A DNA stretch of 64,000 nucleotides from JAJFUI01 sp039698035 (GTDB lineage: Bacteria; Planctomycetota; Planctomycetia; Pirellulales; Thermoguttaceae): assembly GCA_039698035.1 (NCBI GenBank), contig JBDKSW010000014.1, forward strand, positions 1 through 64,000, written 5' to 3'. Every line of letters starts with the position of its first letter. The stretch's first letter is position 1. Both the position numbers and the translations under genes were made by a program. The notes under the pieces are model-generated. The model did not search any database and was not told where the DNA came from. It was given only the letters and a program-made list of their open reading frames with translations. This document shows positions 25,686-33,957 of the stretch, piece by piece.

Positions 25686-26276
25686 ATGAAGGTTTTGATC
25701 GTCGATAGGCCGGCCGCCAAAACGGTTGCCGGATTGGAACGGCTCGGCTTGCAGGTGGAAGTCGACTCCCAGCTCAAGGCCGAATCGCTGGCCAAAGCGG
25801 ACATCCTGATTGTCCGCACAACAGGCCTATCGGCCGCCACGGTCCGCGCGGCCAGACGACTCTCGCTGGTCATTGCCGCCGGGCCCGACATCAGCGGAAT
25901 TGACGTGGCCGCCTCGAGCGGAATGGGCGTCTACGTCGCGCATTGCCCAAGCGAGGACACGGTTGATGTCATTCAAAGCGTCGAGTTGTACATGAAGACA
26001 GGCCATCCGGCCGGCACAGTGAATCTCTGCGCCCGGTCGCCGGCCAAGTATCGGCTGGTCGTTCGTCATCTGAATCGGGTTGGCGTTCTCGCCTTTGTGC
26101 TCGATGGGTTGCGCGAGGAGAACGTCAACGTCGAGGAGATGGAGAACACGATTTTCGCCGGGGCCGAGGCCGGCTGCTGCTCCATGTTGCTCGACCAAGC
26201 GCCCTCGGAAAGCCTGTTGGAGTTCTTCCGCGGCAACCCGAGCATCTTGCACGCCACGCTGAACCGGTGCGAGTAG
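25686..26276 (+). CDS. D-3-phosphoglycerate dehydrogenase-like protein lacking the NAD-binding core
   Basis: 196 residues from the ATG at 25686. Residues 1-100 resemble the N-terminal part of the substrate-binding domain of SerA-type enzymes (KVLIVDRPAAKTVAGLERLG, ADILIVRTTGLS, LVIAAGPDISGIDVAASSG, GVYVAHCPS). Residues about 108-196 resemble the C-terminal ACT domain that binds serine (TVNLCARSP, YRLVVRHLNRVGVLAFVLDG, VNVEEMENTIFAGAEA). The roughly 200 residues between them in a normal enzyme are absent, including the Rossmann nucleotide-binding domain and the catalytic Arg, Glu and His. The frame is clean, with no stop or shift at the junction. It cannot be a dehydrogenase; a regulatory, serine-sensing or heteromeric role is possible. 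No strong ribosome site. Confidence 0.75.
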   Translation: MKVLIVDRPAAKTVAGLERLGLQVEVDSQLKAESLAKADILIVRTTGLSAATVRAARRLSLVIAAGPDISGIDVAASSGMGVYVAHCPSEDTVDVIQSVELYMKTGHPAGTVNLCARSPAKYRLVVRHLNRVGVLAFVLDGLREENVNVEEMENTIFAGAEAGCCSMLLDQAPSESLLEFFRGNPSILHATLNRCE

Positions 26277-26370
26277 TGTGCGGCCGCCGACGGTCCATTG
26301 TCGGACGAGCGTTGTGTTGGCCGAAAATCCAAGCCGTCTGGCCGCCGCAAATGGCTTGTTCCTAGCGCGG

Positions 26371-27357
26371 CTACCTGCCCCCGCTTGGCAGTCGCAGGAC
26401 GCACAGGTCGTAGAGAAGGCGTCTTGGCAGGTCGATTGCGGGAACGCCGAGCCGGTGCAAGGCCGCGATGCATTCGAGGCGGCCACGGGGCCGATCAAAA
26501 AGCTCGCAAAACAGATCGAGCAACTCGACGGCTTCGGCCACATCGTCGGGACATCGCTCGGCGAGTCGCTGTCGCAGGGCCACGGCCTGATCGAGCGACT
26601 GCCGGAAGCTTCGGAAGCCGATCTGCCAGCGCCGACGCCACGAATGGCGCAGTGGATTGAAGCCACGCCAGAAGCCGGCTGGACCGCTGGCGTTTTTCCC
26701 GTGCCGCCGATAATCGAGCGTCGGCACGGCGACATAGGAAAGCTGCCCGACGGCGGCCGCGCAGAGCGCCAACCACCAGTCGTGCGAAGCGACCGTCTCG
26801 GGCATTGGCAGGGCAAACTGAAGCAGCGGCCGGTTGACCATCGAGGCGCAGCCCAGCACGAAGCAGCGGCCCAAAAGGGTCCGCAGCGGTCGCCCTTCAC
26901 CGTGGCGGAGCCGTGAATATCGCAGGAACGACGGATGGACGAGCCGCAGCGAGGCATCGACCACCGTCAAATCGGAATAGACCAGACGTGGCGATGGCCG
27001 TCGGTCGGTCGCCTCCTCATGGCGCATTCGGGCCAGCATGCGCTCGATTTTGTCGGCGTGCCAAACGTCGTCCTGGTCGGCCAGCAGCAGGCAATCGGCG
27101 CCGCGGTCGTAGGCCTGTTGCATCAGCGTGGCGAAGCTGGCCGAGGGCCCCAGTCGCCGGCCGTCTGGTTCGAGTAGGACGATTCGCCCATCTTCGGCGG
27201 CCGCCGCACGAAGCTCGGGAACTGTCTCGTCGCTCGAGCCGTCGTCTCGAACGAGCAGCGTCCAGCCGCCGAACGACTGCCGCCGGACGCTTTCGACCAA
27301 TGGCCGCAGATAGGGCCCGGCGTTGAAGGTCGAGAGTGCGATGAAGACGTTCGGCAT
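26371..27357 (-). CDS. Family 2 glycosyltransferase
   Basis: 328 residues from the ATG at 27357 (GAGGG and AGGA just upstream). It is a GT-A fold glycosyltransferase: N-terminal VFIALSTFNAGPYL, DDGSSD (38-43) for the nucleotide-sugar, and LLADQDDVW (91-99) carrying the metal-binding D-x-D. This matches rhamnosyl/galactosyl-type GT2 enzymes. The C-terminal third is rich in Arg and Leu and may associate with the membrane. It probably builds a surface polysaccharide. It stands alone on the minus strand, convergent with the PGDH-like gene and divergent from ispF. Confidence 0.88.
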   Translation of the reverse strand: MPNVFIALSTFNAGPYLRPLVESVRRQSFGGWTLLVRDDGSSDETVPELRAAAAEDGRIVLLEPDGRRLGPSASFATLMQQAYDRGADCLLLADQDDVWHADKIERMLARMRHEEATDRRPSPRLVYSDLTVVDASLRLVHPSFLRYSRLRHGEGRPLRTLLGRCFVLGCASMVNRPLLQFALPMPETVASHDWWLALCAAAVGQLSYVAVPTLDYRRHGKNASGPAGFWRGFNPLRHSWRRRWQIGFRSFRQSLDQAVALRQRLAERCPDDVAEAVELLDLFCELFDRPRGRLECIAALHRLGVPAIDLPRRLLYDLCVLRLPSGGR

Positions 27358-27531
27358 GACCCTCGATCCTAAGGGCGCAAGCGAAACGTGGCAACCTCGA
27401 TTTCGACGCGGCATCGGTGGGCCGATCGCCGTTTTCCTCTTTTCCCCAACGCCCCAACTTCGGTATAATTCGGCCAACTGCTGCCAAGGACTGCGGCTGG
27501 CCCGACAGAAGGAGACCCTGTCACGAACGCA

Positions 27532-28014
27532 ATGCGCGTAGGGATCGGACACGACTTGCATCGGCTGCGGCCGGGCGGCCCGCTGCGTCTTGGCGGGGTC
27601 GATGTTCCGCACGATCGCAGTTCGATCAGCCATAGCGACGGCGACGCCTTGCTCCACGCCGTGACCGACGCCCTGCTGGGAGCTGCCGCATTGGGCGACA
27701 TCGGACAGATGTTTCCCGACACGGATCCGGCCAACCAGGGACGCGACTCGGCCGAAATGCTCGTTGCGGCCCTGGAGGCGGTGACCGCGCTCGGCTGGCG
27801 AATCGTCAACATCGACTGCATCGTGTTCGCCCAGCGGCCGAAGCTGCTCACCCATCGCCAAACGATCCGCCAACGGCTGGCCGACATCCTCCAGATCGAG
27901 GTCGAGCGCGTGGGGCTCCAGGCCAAGACCGGAGAAGGCATCGGCCTGATCGGCCGCGAGGAGGCTATCGCCGCACAGTGCGTCGCGCTGCTCGAAGCCG
28001 TGGGAGACAGCTAA
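27532..28014 (+). CDS. ispF: 2-C-methyl-D-erythritol 2,4-cyclodiphosphate synthase
   Basis: 160 residues, the usual length. Catalyses the fifth step of the MEP isoprenoid pathway, releasing CMP to form the cyclodiphosphate; works as a homotrimer with zinc. Metal ligands are Asp8 and His10 (GHDLHR) and His42 (SHSDGDALLH). DIGQMFPDTDP and the C-terminal TGEGIGLIGREE complete the family pattern. AAGGAG lies 17 bases before the ATG, farther than usual, but no other start codon fits. It precedes cysS on the same strand, a common pairing. Confidence 0.95.
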   Translation: MRVGIGHDLHRLRPGGPLRLGGVDVPHDRSSISHSDGDALLHAVTDALLGAAALGDIGQMFPDTDPANQGRDSAEMLVAALEAVTALGWRIVNIDCIVFAQRPKLLTHRQTIRQRLADILQIEVERVGLQAKTGEGIGLIGREEAIAAQCVALLEAVGDS

Positions 28015-28105
28015 CGCGCGACCGAGATCGGTTTCCGCTCTTTTCTGAATGCCGGCCCTTCAACCTTTTTCATTTTTTCACAACCACCATACATCGCTCG
28101 CAATA

Positions 28106-29647
28106 ATGCTCCGAATCTACAACACGCTGACACGCGCCAAGGAACCCTTCGAGCCGGTCAATCCGGGCAAGGTTGGCATCTATCTCTGCGGCCCAACCGT
28201 CTACAAACCGAGCCACATTGGCCACATGGTCGGCCCCGTGATTTTCGACGCCATCAAGCGCTACCTGGCCTACCTGGGCTTTGACGTGACGCTGGTGGTC
28301 AACATCACCGACGTGGACGACAAGCTGATTGCCGAGTCGAACGCGCGGGGCGTGCCCATGTCGCAATTGGCCTCCGAAATGACCGACGACTACATGCGGA
28401 ACCTGGGCGAATTGGGCGTCGATGTCATCGACCACTTCCCGCGTTGCACCGAGACGATGGGCGAGATCCTCGAGTTGACGAAAACACTCGTGGCAAAGGG
28501 CTTTGCCTACGAGACGCAAGGCGATGTCTATTTCGAGGTCTCGAAGTGCCCCGACTACGGCAAGCTGAGCCACCGGGGCGTCGAGGCGATGCGCGGCGAG
28601 GGGGGCGGCATGGCCGAGCGCAAGCGCAGCAGCGCCGACTTCGCCCTTTGGAAATCCGCCAAGCCGGGCGAGCCTTCGTGGCCCAGCCCGTGGGGCGCCG
28701 GCCGGCCAGGTTGGCACATCGAATGCTCGGCGATGAGCCGCAAGCTGCTGGGCGAAACGTTCGACATCCACGGCGGCGGGCTCGATCTGATCTTCCCGCA
28801 CCACGAGAACGAGATTGCCCAGAGCGAGTGCTGCCACGGAAAGCCCATGGCCAAGTATTGGCTCCACAACGGTCTGATGCAGGCCAGCAGCGAGGTCGGC
28901 AAGCTGGGCGGCCGCAACACACGGCCCGCCGAGGGCGACTTGGCCGCCCAAGAGGTCGGTAAGATCAGCAAGTCGAAGGGCTCGGCCCCGTTCCGCGAGA
29001 TGCTCAAGAAGTTCTCCGGCGAGACAGTTCGCTTCTTTGTCCTCTCGACTCACTACCGCCGCCCGATCGACTACAGCGAAGAGCGACTCGGCGAAGTCCG
29101 GACCGGCATGGAAACGTTCACTCGCTTTTTCAAGCGATTCGAGCGAATCGCCGGCGAGAGCTTTTATTCGATCCCGGCTCCCGCGACGCGAAAGGAGGGC
29201 GATTTCCAGCCCGGCGATCAGCCGCTTCTGGCCCAAGTGGCCGCCTATCGAACCCATTTCCTCGACGACATGGACGACGACTTCAACACGGGCGGCGCCA
29301 TCGGCACGCTCTTTGAACTCGTCCGTGCGCTTAACAAGTTCGCCGACGACGAGAAGCTCGAAGCGCCCGGCAAAGCGACGCCCGAGAAACTCGACGCTTG
29401 GCGTCGCGGCGTCGGCGTCCTCCGCGAGCTGACCGCCGTGCTCGGCCTCTTCCGCCAGCCGCCCAAGGAAACGCTCGGAGGCGGCGATGACCTGGCCGAC
29501 AAGCTGATGAAGCTCCTGATCCAGTTGCGGGCCGACGCGCGCAAGAAGAAGGACTTCGCCACGGCCGACTGCATCCGCAACACGCTCACCGAGATCGGCG
29601 TAGTGCTCGAGGACCGGCCGGGCGGAACGGAGTGGAGCCGGAAATAG
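28106..29647 (+). CDS. cysS: Cysteinyl-tRNA synthetase
   Basis: 513 residues when started at the ATG at 28106, where family similarity begins (LRIYNTLTRAKEPF); a frame-compatible ATG at 28049 would add 19 unlike residues. The class I signature HIGH is at 37-40 and the second signature is KISKS at 286-290 instead of KMSKS. Zinc ligands are Cys28, Cys207 (WHIECSAM) and the HHENE site (232-236). Between NGLM and KISKS there is a roughly 25-residue insertion absent from most bacterial enzymes. The anticodon-binding helical domain follows. No Shine-Dalgarno is visible, so translation may depend on ispF. Confidence 0.95.
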   Translation: MLRIYNTLTRAKEPFEPVNPGKVGIYLCGPTVYKPSHIGHMVGPVIFDAIKRYLAYLGFDVTLVVNITDVDDKLIAESNARGVPMSQLASEMTDDYMRNLGELGVDVIDHFPRCTETMGEILELTKTLVAKGFAYETQGDVYFEVSKCPDYGKLSHRGVEAMRGEGGGMAERKRSSADFALWKSAKPGEPSWPSPWGAGRPGWHIECSAMSRKLLGETFDIHGGGLDLIFPHHENEIAQSECCHGKPMAKYWLHNGLMQASSEVGKLGGRNTRPAEGDLAAQEVGKISKSKGSAPFREMLKKFSGETVRFFVLSTHYRRPIDYSEERLGEVRTGMETFTRFFKRFERIAGESFYSIPAPATRKEGDFQPGDQPLLAQVAAYRTHFLDDMDDDFNTGGAIGTLFELVRALNKFADDEKLEAPGKATPEKLDAWRRGVGVLRELTAVLGLFRQPPKETLGGGDDLADKLMKLLIQLRADARKKKDFATADCIRNTLTEIGVVLEDRPGGTEWSRK

Positions 29648-29797
29648 GCTGCGTCCCATGAGGCGTATGCAATGAACGACTCAACCAGGCCCGAATCCTG
29701 ATTGTTGTCTCGCTGTTGCGCTGATATCGCGAAGGAACTGCCAAAAGCTGGTGCTCGCGGATTGGTTATGGTTGATCGAGGACTGAAGGAGCCGCGC

Positions 29798-30358
29798 ATG
29801 GCAATTAACCATCAGCCATCAGCAATCAGCAGCTGTCCTCTCCGCATCCTCGGCATCGATCCCGGCCTGAACATCACGGGCTATGGCGTCCTCGAAGCGG
29901 CCAACTCGCGGCTGCGGCTTTGCGAGGCGGGCGTGATCCGCGGCAAATCGCGGGGCTCGCTCACCAAGCGGCTCGTCGAGATCCACGATGGCGTGGCCGA
30001 GGTGATTGCCAGCCTGAAGCCTGACGTCATGGCGATCGAGGAACTCTATTCGCACTACGCCCGGCCGCGCACCGCGATTCTGATGGGCCACGCTCGGGGC
30101 GTAATTTGCTTGGCTGCTGCCGAGGCCGGCATTCCGGTCGTGCATTACGCGGCAACGCAGATCAAGCGCATCTTGACCGGCAGCGGTCGCGCGCCGAAGT
30201 CGCAAGTGCAGCGGGCGATCCAGCGCGAGTTGTCGCTCCAAGTCGCCCCCGATCCGCCCGACGTGGCCGACGCCCTGGCCGTGGCCTTGTGCCACCACTA
30301 TCTGAAAGACAAGCCGCGTGCACGGGCCGCTCGCACTGCGAGCCGTCAATCGCCCTGA
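29798..30358 (+). CDS. ruvC: Crossover junction endodeoxyribonuclease RuvC
   Basis: 186 residues from the ATG at 29798 (AAGGAG six bases upstream). Cleaves Holliday junctions as a dimer with RuvAB. The catalytic acidic residues are in place: Asp21 (GIDPG), Glu81 (IEELY), Asp155 and Asp158 (DVADALAVALCHH). The N-terminus carries about 14 extra residues and the C-terminus a short basic tail. It lies about 150 bases after cysS. The strong terminator downstream (30496-30535) separates it from the phage-like cassette. Confidence 0.95.
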   Translation: MAINHQPSAISSCPLRILGIDPGLNITGYGVLEAANSRLRLCEAGVIRGKSRGSLTKRLVEIHDGVAEVIASLKPDVMAIEELYSHYARPRTAILMGHARGVICLAAAEAGIPVVHYAATQIKRILTGSGRAPKSQVQRAIQRELSLQVAPDPPDVADALAVALCHHYLKDKPRARAARTASRQSP

Positions 30359-30413
30359 CGGCCGGAAACTCTCGCCGCCGAGATCGCTTCGACCGGTGGC
30401 CCATTTTCTTTTC

Positions 30414-30441
30414 TTGAAACTCTTTCTCCGCGTGCTACAGT
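30414..30441 (+). promoter_or_regulatory. Strong sigma-70-like promoter
   Basis: TTGAAA (30414-30419), a 16-base spacer and TACAGT (30436-30441). Transcription would start near 30448, only about 50 bases ahead of a terminator hairpin, so the promoter drives a short RNA or an attenuated transcript of the phage-like cassette. Confidence 0.55.
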
Positions 30442-30447
30442 AACGGC

Positions 30448-30535
30448 CATCACGTCGCGGGTATTCACAGCGCCTGAACGCTAGGTAGCCACGGAAGCCC
30501 GTCGCTGGAGTTCGCTCCGGCGGCGGGCTTTTTTT
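30448..30535 (+). ncRNA. Candidate small RNA or transcription attenuator
   Basis: The segment runs from the predicted start of the promoter at 30414-30441 to the T-tract of the terminator at 30496-30535, about 88 nucleotides. It contains a small AGCG/CGCT hairpin and no open frame with a ribosome site. It may be a free-standing sRNA, or a leader that stops transcription before the HTH gene at 30622 unless read through. The start is inferred from the promoter boxes only. Confidence 0.35.
30496..30535 (+). terminator. Rho-independent terminator with UUCG tetraloop
   Basis: Positions 30496-30510 pair with 30515-30529 in a near-complete 15-base-pair stem (two G-T pairs), capped by a TTCG tetraloop, then seven Ts (30529-30535). 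It ends either the ruvC transcript or the short RNA started at about 30448. Confidence 0.92.
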
Positions 30536-30621
30536 GTTGCGCCCATCGCGGCGGTGCGCCCACGCACGCGAGAGTGTCGCTCGCAAAGGACCAAGAGGAC
30601 TCAAGACAAGGAAGTTTCGCC

Positions 30622-31011
30622 ATGATCGCCCCCGAAATTGTCGCCCAGATTCGCCGCCTGCTTCAGGAGGATCGGCTCAGCCAGCGGCAGATCGCTCGGC
30701 TGGTGGGCGTGTGCCGCGGGTCGGTCGCGGCCATCGCCTCGGGACGCCGGCCCGATTACGAGTCGCGGCCGGTCGAAGAGGACTTGGAGCCGTCGGGCCC
30801 GCCCGTTCGTTGCCCGAGCTGCGGTTCCAAGGTTTACATGCCGTGCGTGCTGTGCGGCCTTCGCAACGAGATGGTCAACCGAACACAAACGCCGGCCCGA
30901 TCGCAGCGGCCTCTCGCCGCAGTTTCAACCGACTTGGACCTTCGGCCGGAACACCGCTTGCGTTACGAGCAGGTCCGCGAGGCCAGACTTGCGGCGGAAG
31001 CGGTTGCGTAG
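30622..31011 (+). CDS. HTH and zinc-ribbon protein
   Basis: 129 residues from the ATG at 30622 (AAGGA nine bases upstream). Residues about 6-40 form a helix-turn-helix of the Sigma70-region-4/Hin-like kind (RLLQEDRLSQRQIARLVGVC, then GSVAAIASG). Residues 64-78 form a zinc ribbon, C-P-S-C and C-V-L-C. The C-terminal 50 residues are Arg/Ala-rich. It is the first gene of the cassette and the obvious candidate regulator of it; binding could occur at the promoter about 200 bases upstream. I cannot name its operator. Confidence 0.75.
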   Translation: MIAPEIVAQIRRLLQEDRLSQRQIARLVGVCRGSVAAIASGRRPDYESRPVEEDLEPSGPPVRCPSCGSKVYMPCVLCGLRNEMVNRTQTPARSQRPLAAVSTDLDLRPEHRLRYEQVREARLAAEAVA

Positions 31012-31042
31012 CCGTATGTTCGCGTTCGCTTGAGATCGATCG

Positions 31043-31654
31043 ATGACAACCGGGACAAGCCGTGCCATGAGCCACGATCCACGCAACTTCGTTTCGTACG
31101 CCTCTGCCCGAGCGGACATTCGGGACGGCGACCTGCTGCTCTACCGATCGCGCAACTGGTATACGCGGCTGATCGCCGCCGGGGGCCGCTCGGAATATGT
31201 CCATGCCGCGATGGCCGGCTGGTGGAACCAGCGGCTGATGAACATCGAGATGACTAACGGCGGCGGCCGCGCGCAGCTTCTGTCGAACATTGTGCAGCAA
31301 TGGCCCGGCGCAATCGACGTGTATCGCGCCAACGCGAATCGCCGACGGTTTTCACGCGAGACGGCCGTCCGAGCCATGATCGGCATCACGGGCCGACAGT
31401 ACGGATGGTTCAACCTGTTTCGGGCCGCTTGCTGCCACCTTCCACTGGTGCGGCTTTGTATTCGGCCCGAGTGCGACGACAAAGCCGAGACGCCGAGGCG
31501 ACCGCCGTTCTGCTCGCAAGCCGTCTCGATGGCTTGCCGCCGAGCCGGAGCGGATCCGGTTCCAAATCTGGCCGACCGGTTGACCGAGCCGGCCGACCTG
31601 AGCCGTAGCCCGTTCTTCGCGTACCGTTTCACTCTGACCTGGGAAGCCGAGTAG
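31043..31654 (+). CDS. Permuted papain-like (NlpC/P60, YiiX type) hydrolase
   Basis: 203 residues; start taken at the ATG at 31043, with a second ATG eight codons on; neither has a good ribosome site. The permuted order of catalytic residues is clear: an early R-D-G-D-L-L-L-Y strand, His54 in EYVHAAMAGW, and a late Cys157 in PPFCSQAVS. Such enzymes cleave amide, peptide or lipid-linked bonds; YiiX-type members act on peptidoglycan peptides or acyl groups. It has no signal peptide. In phage context it could be a lysin or a capsid-maturation peptidase. Confidence 0.8.
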   Translation: MTTGTSRAMSHDPRNFVSYASARADIRDGDLLLYRSRNWYTRLIAAGGRSEYVHAAMAGWWNQRLMNIEMTNGGGRAQLLSNIVQQWPGAIDVYRANANRRRFSRETAVRAMIGITGRQYGWFNLFRAACCHLPLVRLCIRPECDDKAETPRRPPFCSQAVSMACRRAGADPVPNLADRLTEPADLSRSPFFAYRFTLTWEAE

Positions 31655-31678
31655 CGACGTTCGTCGGGAGCCATCGCA

Positions 31679-31879
31679 ATGCTGAAAGACAAGATCGTCT
31701 TCTCGTGTCGTTGCGGCCGGAGGCTGACAGCCCTCGTTGGCCGAAATCCACCGACCATCCGTTTCCAAGATCACGGTCGGCGAATGCGGAACCATCGGTG
31801 TCCGACGCCCGGTTGCGGGCACGATTACAGCCGGATCACGGCCGAGGAGTTCAAGGAACAGGTGTTTGCTGGGTTCTGA
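31679..31879 (+). CDS. Small zinc-ribbon peptide
   Basis: 66 residues; GGGAG eight bases before the ATG. Four Cys (10, 12, 41, 46) in C-x-C and C-x4-C pairs suggest one zinc site. The C-terminus is acidic and helical. It is located between the papain-like hydrolase and the thioredoxin-trypsin fusion. No specific function recognised. Confidence 0.6.
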   Translation: MLKDKIVFSCRCGRRLTALVGRNPPTIRFQDHGRRMRNHRCPTPGCGHDYSRITAEEFKEQVFAGF

Positions 31880-31900
31880 AACGCTCTTAGGAGAAACACA

Positions 31901-33598
31901 ATGCTGCGCGTATCTTCGACCTTACTGGTGTTGGCCCTCTCGACGGCTGCTGCCGTGGCGCAACCGGTGCTCTTGGACTTCTACGCCGACTGGTGTCAGC
32001 CCTGCCAGTCGATGGCGGCCACGGTCGATCAGTTGGCCGCCGAGGGCTATGCAGTCCGGCGGGTGAACGTCGCCGAGCGGCGGGACCTGGCCGAACAGTT
32101 CGGCGTGCAATCGATCCCGTGCTTTGTTTGGATCGACTCTGGCCGGGAAGTGGACCGCGTCACGGGTGTCACGACGATCGAGCGGCTAAGGTTTCGCTCG
32201 AAAGAGTCGAAGCCGGCTTCCGTTGCGAACGAACGGACGCGAGAGAAGACCAAGACGAAAACACCGACCCCAGCCTGGCGTTACGAGCGGCCCGAAGGCG
32301 TTCGCAAGACGGTCGTACGGGTCGAATGCGACTCGCAAGACGGTCGCGTCAAGGGGAGCGGTGTCGTCGTGCGGTATGGCAACCGTATTGTGGTCCTGAC
32401 GGCTCGACACGTGGTTCGGAGCGCGACGACCGTTCGCGTCAAGACGCATACGGGCCGCGCGGTCCGATGCCGCGTGCTGGTCGCGGACGAGAAGTGGGAC
32501 TGCGCCATTCTTGCGCCGACGGCTTCGCTGGATGTCGAGCCGGCCGAGTTGGAGTTCGGCGTCGCGGCCACGATGGCCGAGGGCGATCGTTTCGAGTCGT
32601 GCGGCTACGGGCCCGACGATCGGCTGGCCGCCAACACGGGCTTGTTCGTCGGCTACCGACGATCGGGCGCCGATGCGGCGCACGGGCCGGACGATTGGTT
32701 CATCATCTCGGGGCACGCCCGACCGGGGGACAGCGGCGGACCGGTCTTCAGCGCGCGCGGCCGCGTGGTCGGCGTTCTCTGGGGCACCGATGGCGAGCAG
32801 GTCGCCTGCGTCCAGGCCGGCCGGCTCCACGTGGCGCTCGCCGACTCGATGCGGCAGTTTCACGAGCAGGCTTGCGACGGGCGTTGTCCGACCTCGCCCA
32901 TGCCGGGCCCCGTGCCGGAGGCCTACGACACGGAATCGAGCAAAGAACGCGACCCCGCGTTGGCGTGGCGGCGGAAGATTGAAGAGCAAGAGCGATCGAC
33001 GGCCGTCGCTTTGGGCCGGATCGACTCCAAGCTCGACGCCCTCGGCCGACAGCCACAGGTCGCTTCGCCCGCCAGCCAGCCCGACCCTCGCATCGAGGAG
33101 GCGTTGCGGCAAGCGCAGGAGGCCAACGCCAAGCTCGACGCGCTCGGCAAGCTGTTTTCGGACCGGGAGAAGTCCACGGCCGAGAAGACTAGCGAGCGTG
33201 CCACTTTGCGAGAACGGATTCACGAGAAGGCCGAGGACATTAAGGAGCGGCTTGACGGGGTGCTCGACAGCCCGTTCGCCAAGCATCTGGCCGCGATCCT
33301 CGGCATCGTCTTTGTGATCGGCATCGGCACCTGGATCGCAATTTCACAGCACCGCAAGGCCGGCACGAAAACACTCGTCGAAAAGGGGACGGATGCCTTG
33401 GCCACAGCCACGGCCGGCACACCGATCGGCACGGTCACAAACCTGCTCGACAAAGCGGTTGACAACCTTGGGCAACGCCTGCGCGACCTCGATGCCAAGA
33501 TCGACTCGAAGGTCCAGGCCGTCCAGCAGCAGGTGACGCAAACGGCGCTCGCAACGCCGACGGCCGCCACGTCATCGACGCCAACAACCCAATCGTAG
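31901..33598 (+). CDS. Thioredoxin-trypsin fusion with coiled coil and membrane anchor
   Basis: 565 residues; AGGAG seven bases before the ATG. Residues 1-20 form a signal peptide. Residues 22-95 are a thioredoxin domain with an intact WCQPC site (31-35) and cis-Pro segment SIPCFVW. A Lys/Thr-rich linker leads to a trypsin-like domain with complete triad: His170 (TARHVV), Asp200 (WDCAIL), Ser278 (GDSGGP). Residues about 350-455 are a coiled coil. A membrane helix lies at about 463-482 and a Thr/Ala-rich tail follows. The catalytic domains should face the periplasm, tethered to the membrane. Possible jobs are virion or envelope protein processing, or a DegP/HtrA-like stress role. I know no family with this exact order. 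Confidence 0.85.
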   Translation: MLRVSSTLLVLALSTAAAVAQPVLLDFYADWCQPCQSMAATVDQLAAEGYAVRRVNVAERRDLAEQFGVQSIPCFVWIDSGREVDRVTGVTTIERLRFRSKESKPASVANERTREKTKTKTPTPAWRYERPEGVRKTVVRVECDSQDGRVKGSGVVVRYGNRIVVLTARHVVRSATTVRVKTHTGRAVRCRVLVADEKWDCAILAPTASLDVEPAELEFGVAATMAEGDRFESCGYGPDDRLAANTGLFVGYRRSGADAAHGPDDWFIISGHARPGDSGGPVFSARGRVVGVLWGTDGEQVACVQAGRLHVALADSMRQFHEQACDGRCPTSPMPGPVPEAYDTESSKERDPALAWRRKIEEQERSTAVALGRIDSKLDALGRQPQVASPASQPDPRIEEALRQAQEANAKLDALGKLFSDREKSTAEKTSERATLRERIHEKAEDIKERLDGVLDSPFAKHLAAILGIVFVIGIGTWIAISQHRKAGTKTLVEKGTDALATATAGTPIGTVTNLLDKAVDNLGQRLRDLDAKIDSKVQAVQQQVTQTALATPTAATSSTPTTQS

Positions 33599-33637
33599 AC
33601 GATGGATTGCCGCAACTCACTGCTGAGGACACGCATC

Positions 33638-33934
33638 ATGACCGCCAACGACAACGTGGCCATTGAATCGCTCCGTCAAGAACTCCACGAGTACCATGTG
33701 GACGTGCAGCGGCTCATCCAGCGCTGCGAGTCCTGCCGCGCGAACGTCGAATGCCTGACGGCCGACATCTACGGATTGCCCGGCAACAAGGAAGCTAACC
33801 CGGGCCTGATGGGCGAGGTCGCCGACCTGCGGAGGAGCCGTCGAACGATGCTTCTTGCCGTTCGCGGCGCTTGGGCCCTGCTGACCGCTCTGGCCGGCGC
33901 GGTCGGAACGGCGCTGGCCAAGAAGCTGCTGTAG
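33638..33934 (+). CDS. Holin-like coiled-coil/transmembrane peptide
   Basis: 98 residues from the ATG at 33638 (GAGGA eight bases upstream). Residues 5-45 are amphipathic and coiled-coil-like with two Cys (C-E-S-C). A single hydrophobic helix lies at about 71-93 and the end is K-K-L-L. Size, topology and place in a phage-like cassette resemble small holins or spanin-like anchors, but sequence alone cannot prove it. Confidence 0.6.
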   Translation: MTANDNVAIESLRQELHEYHVDVQRLIQRCESCRANVECLTADIYGLPGNKEANPGLMGEVADLRRSRRTMLLAVRGAWALLTALAGAVGTALAKKLL

Positions 33935-33957
33935 TCCGAGGTCGGAGAGCAGAGCGA

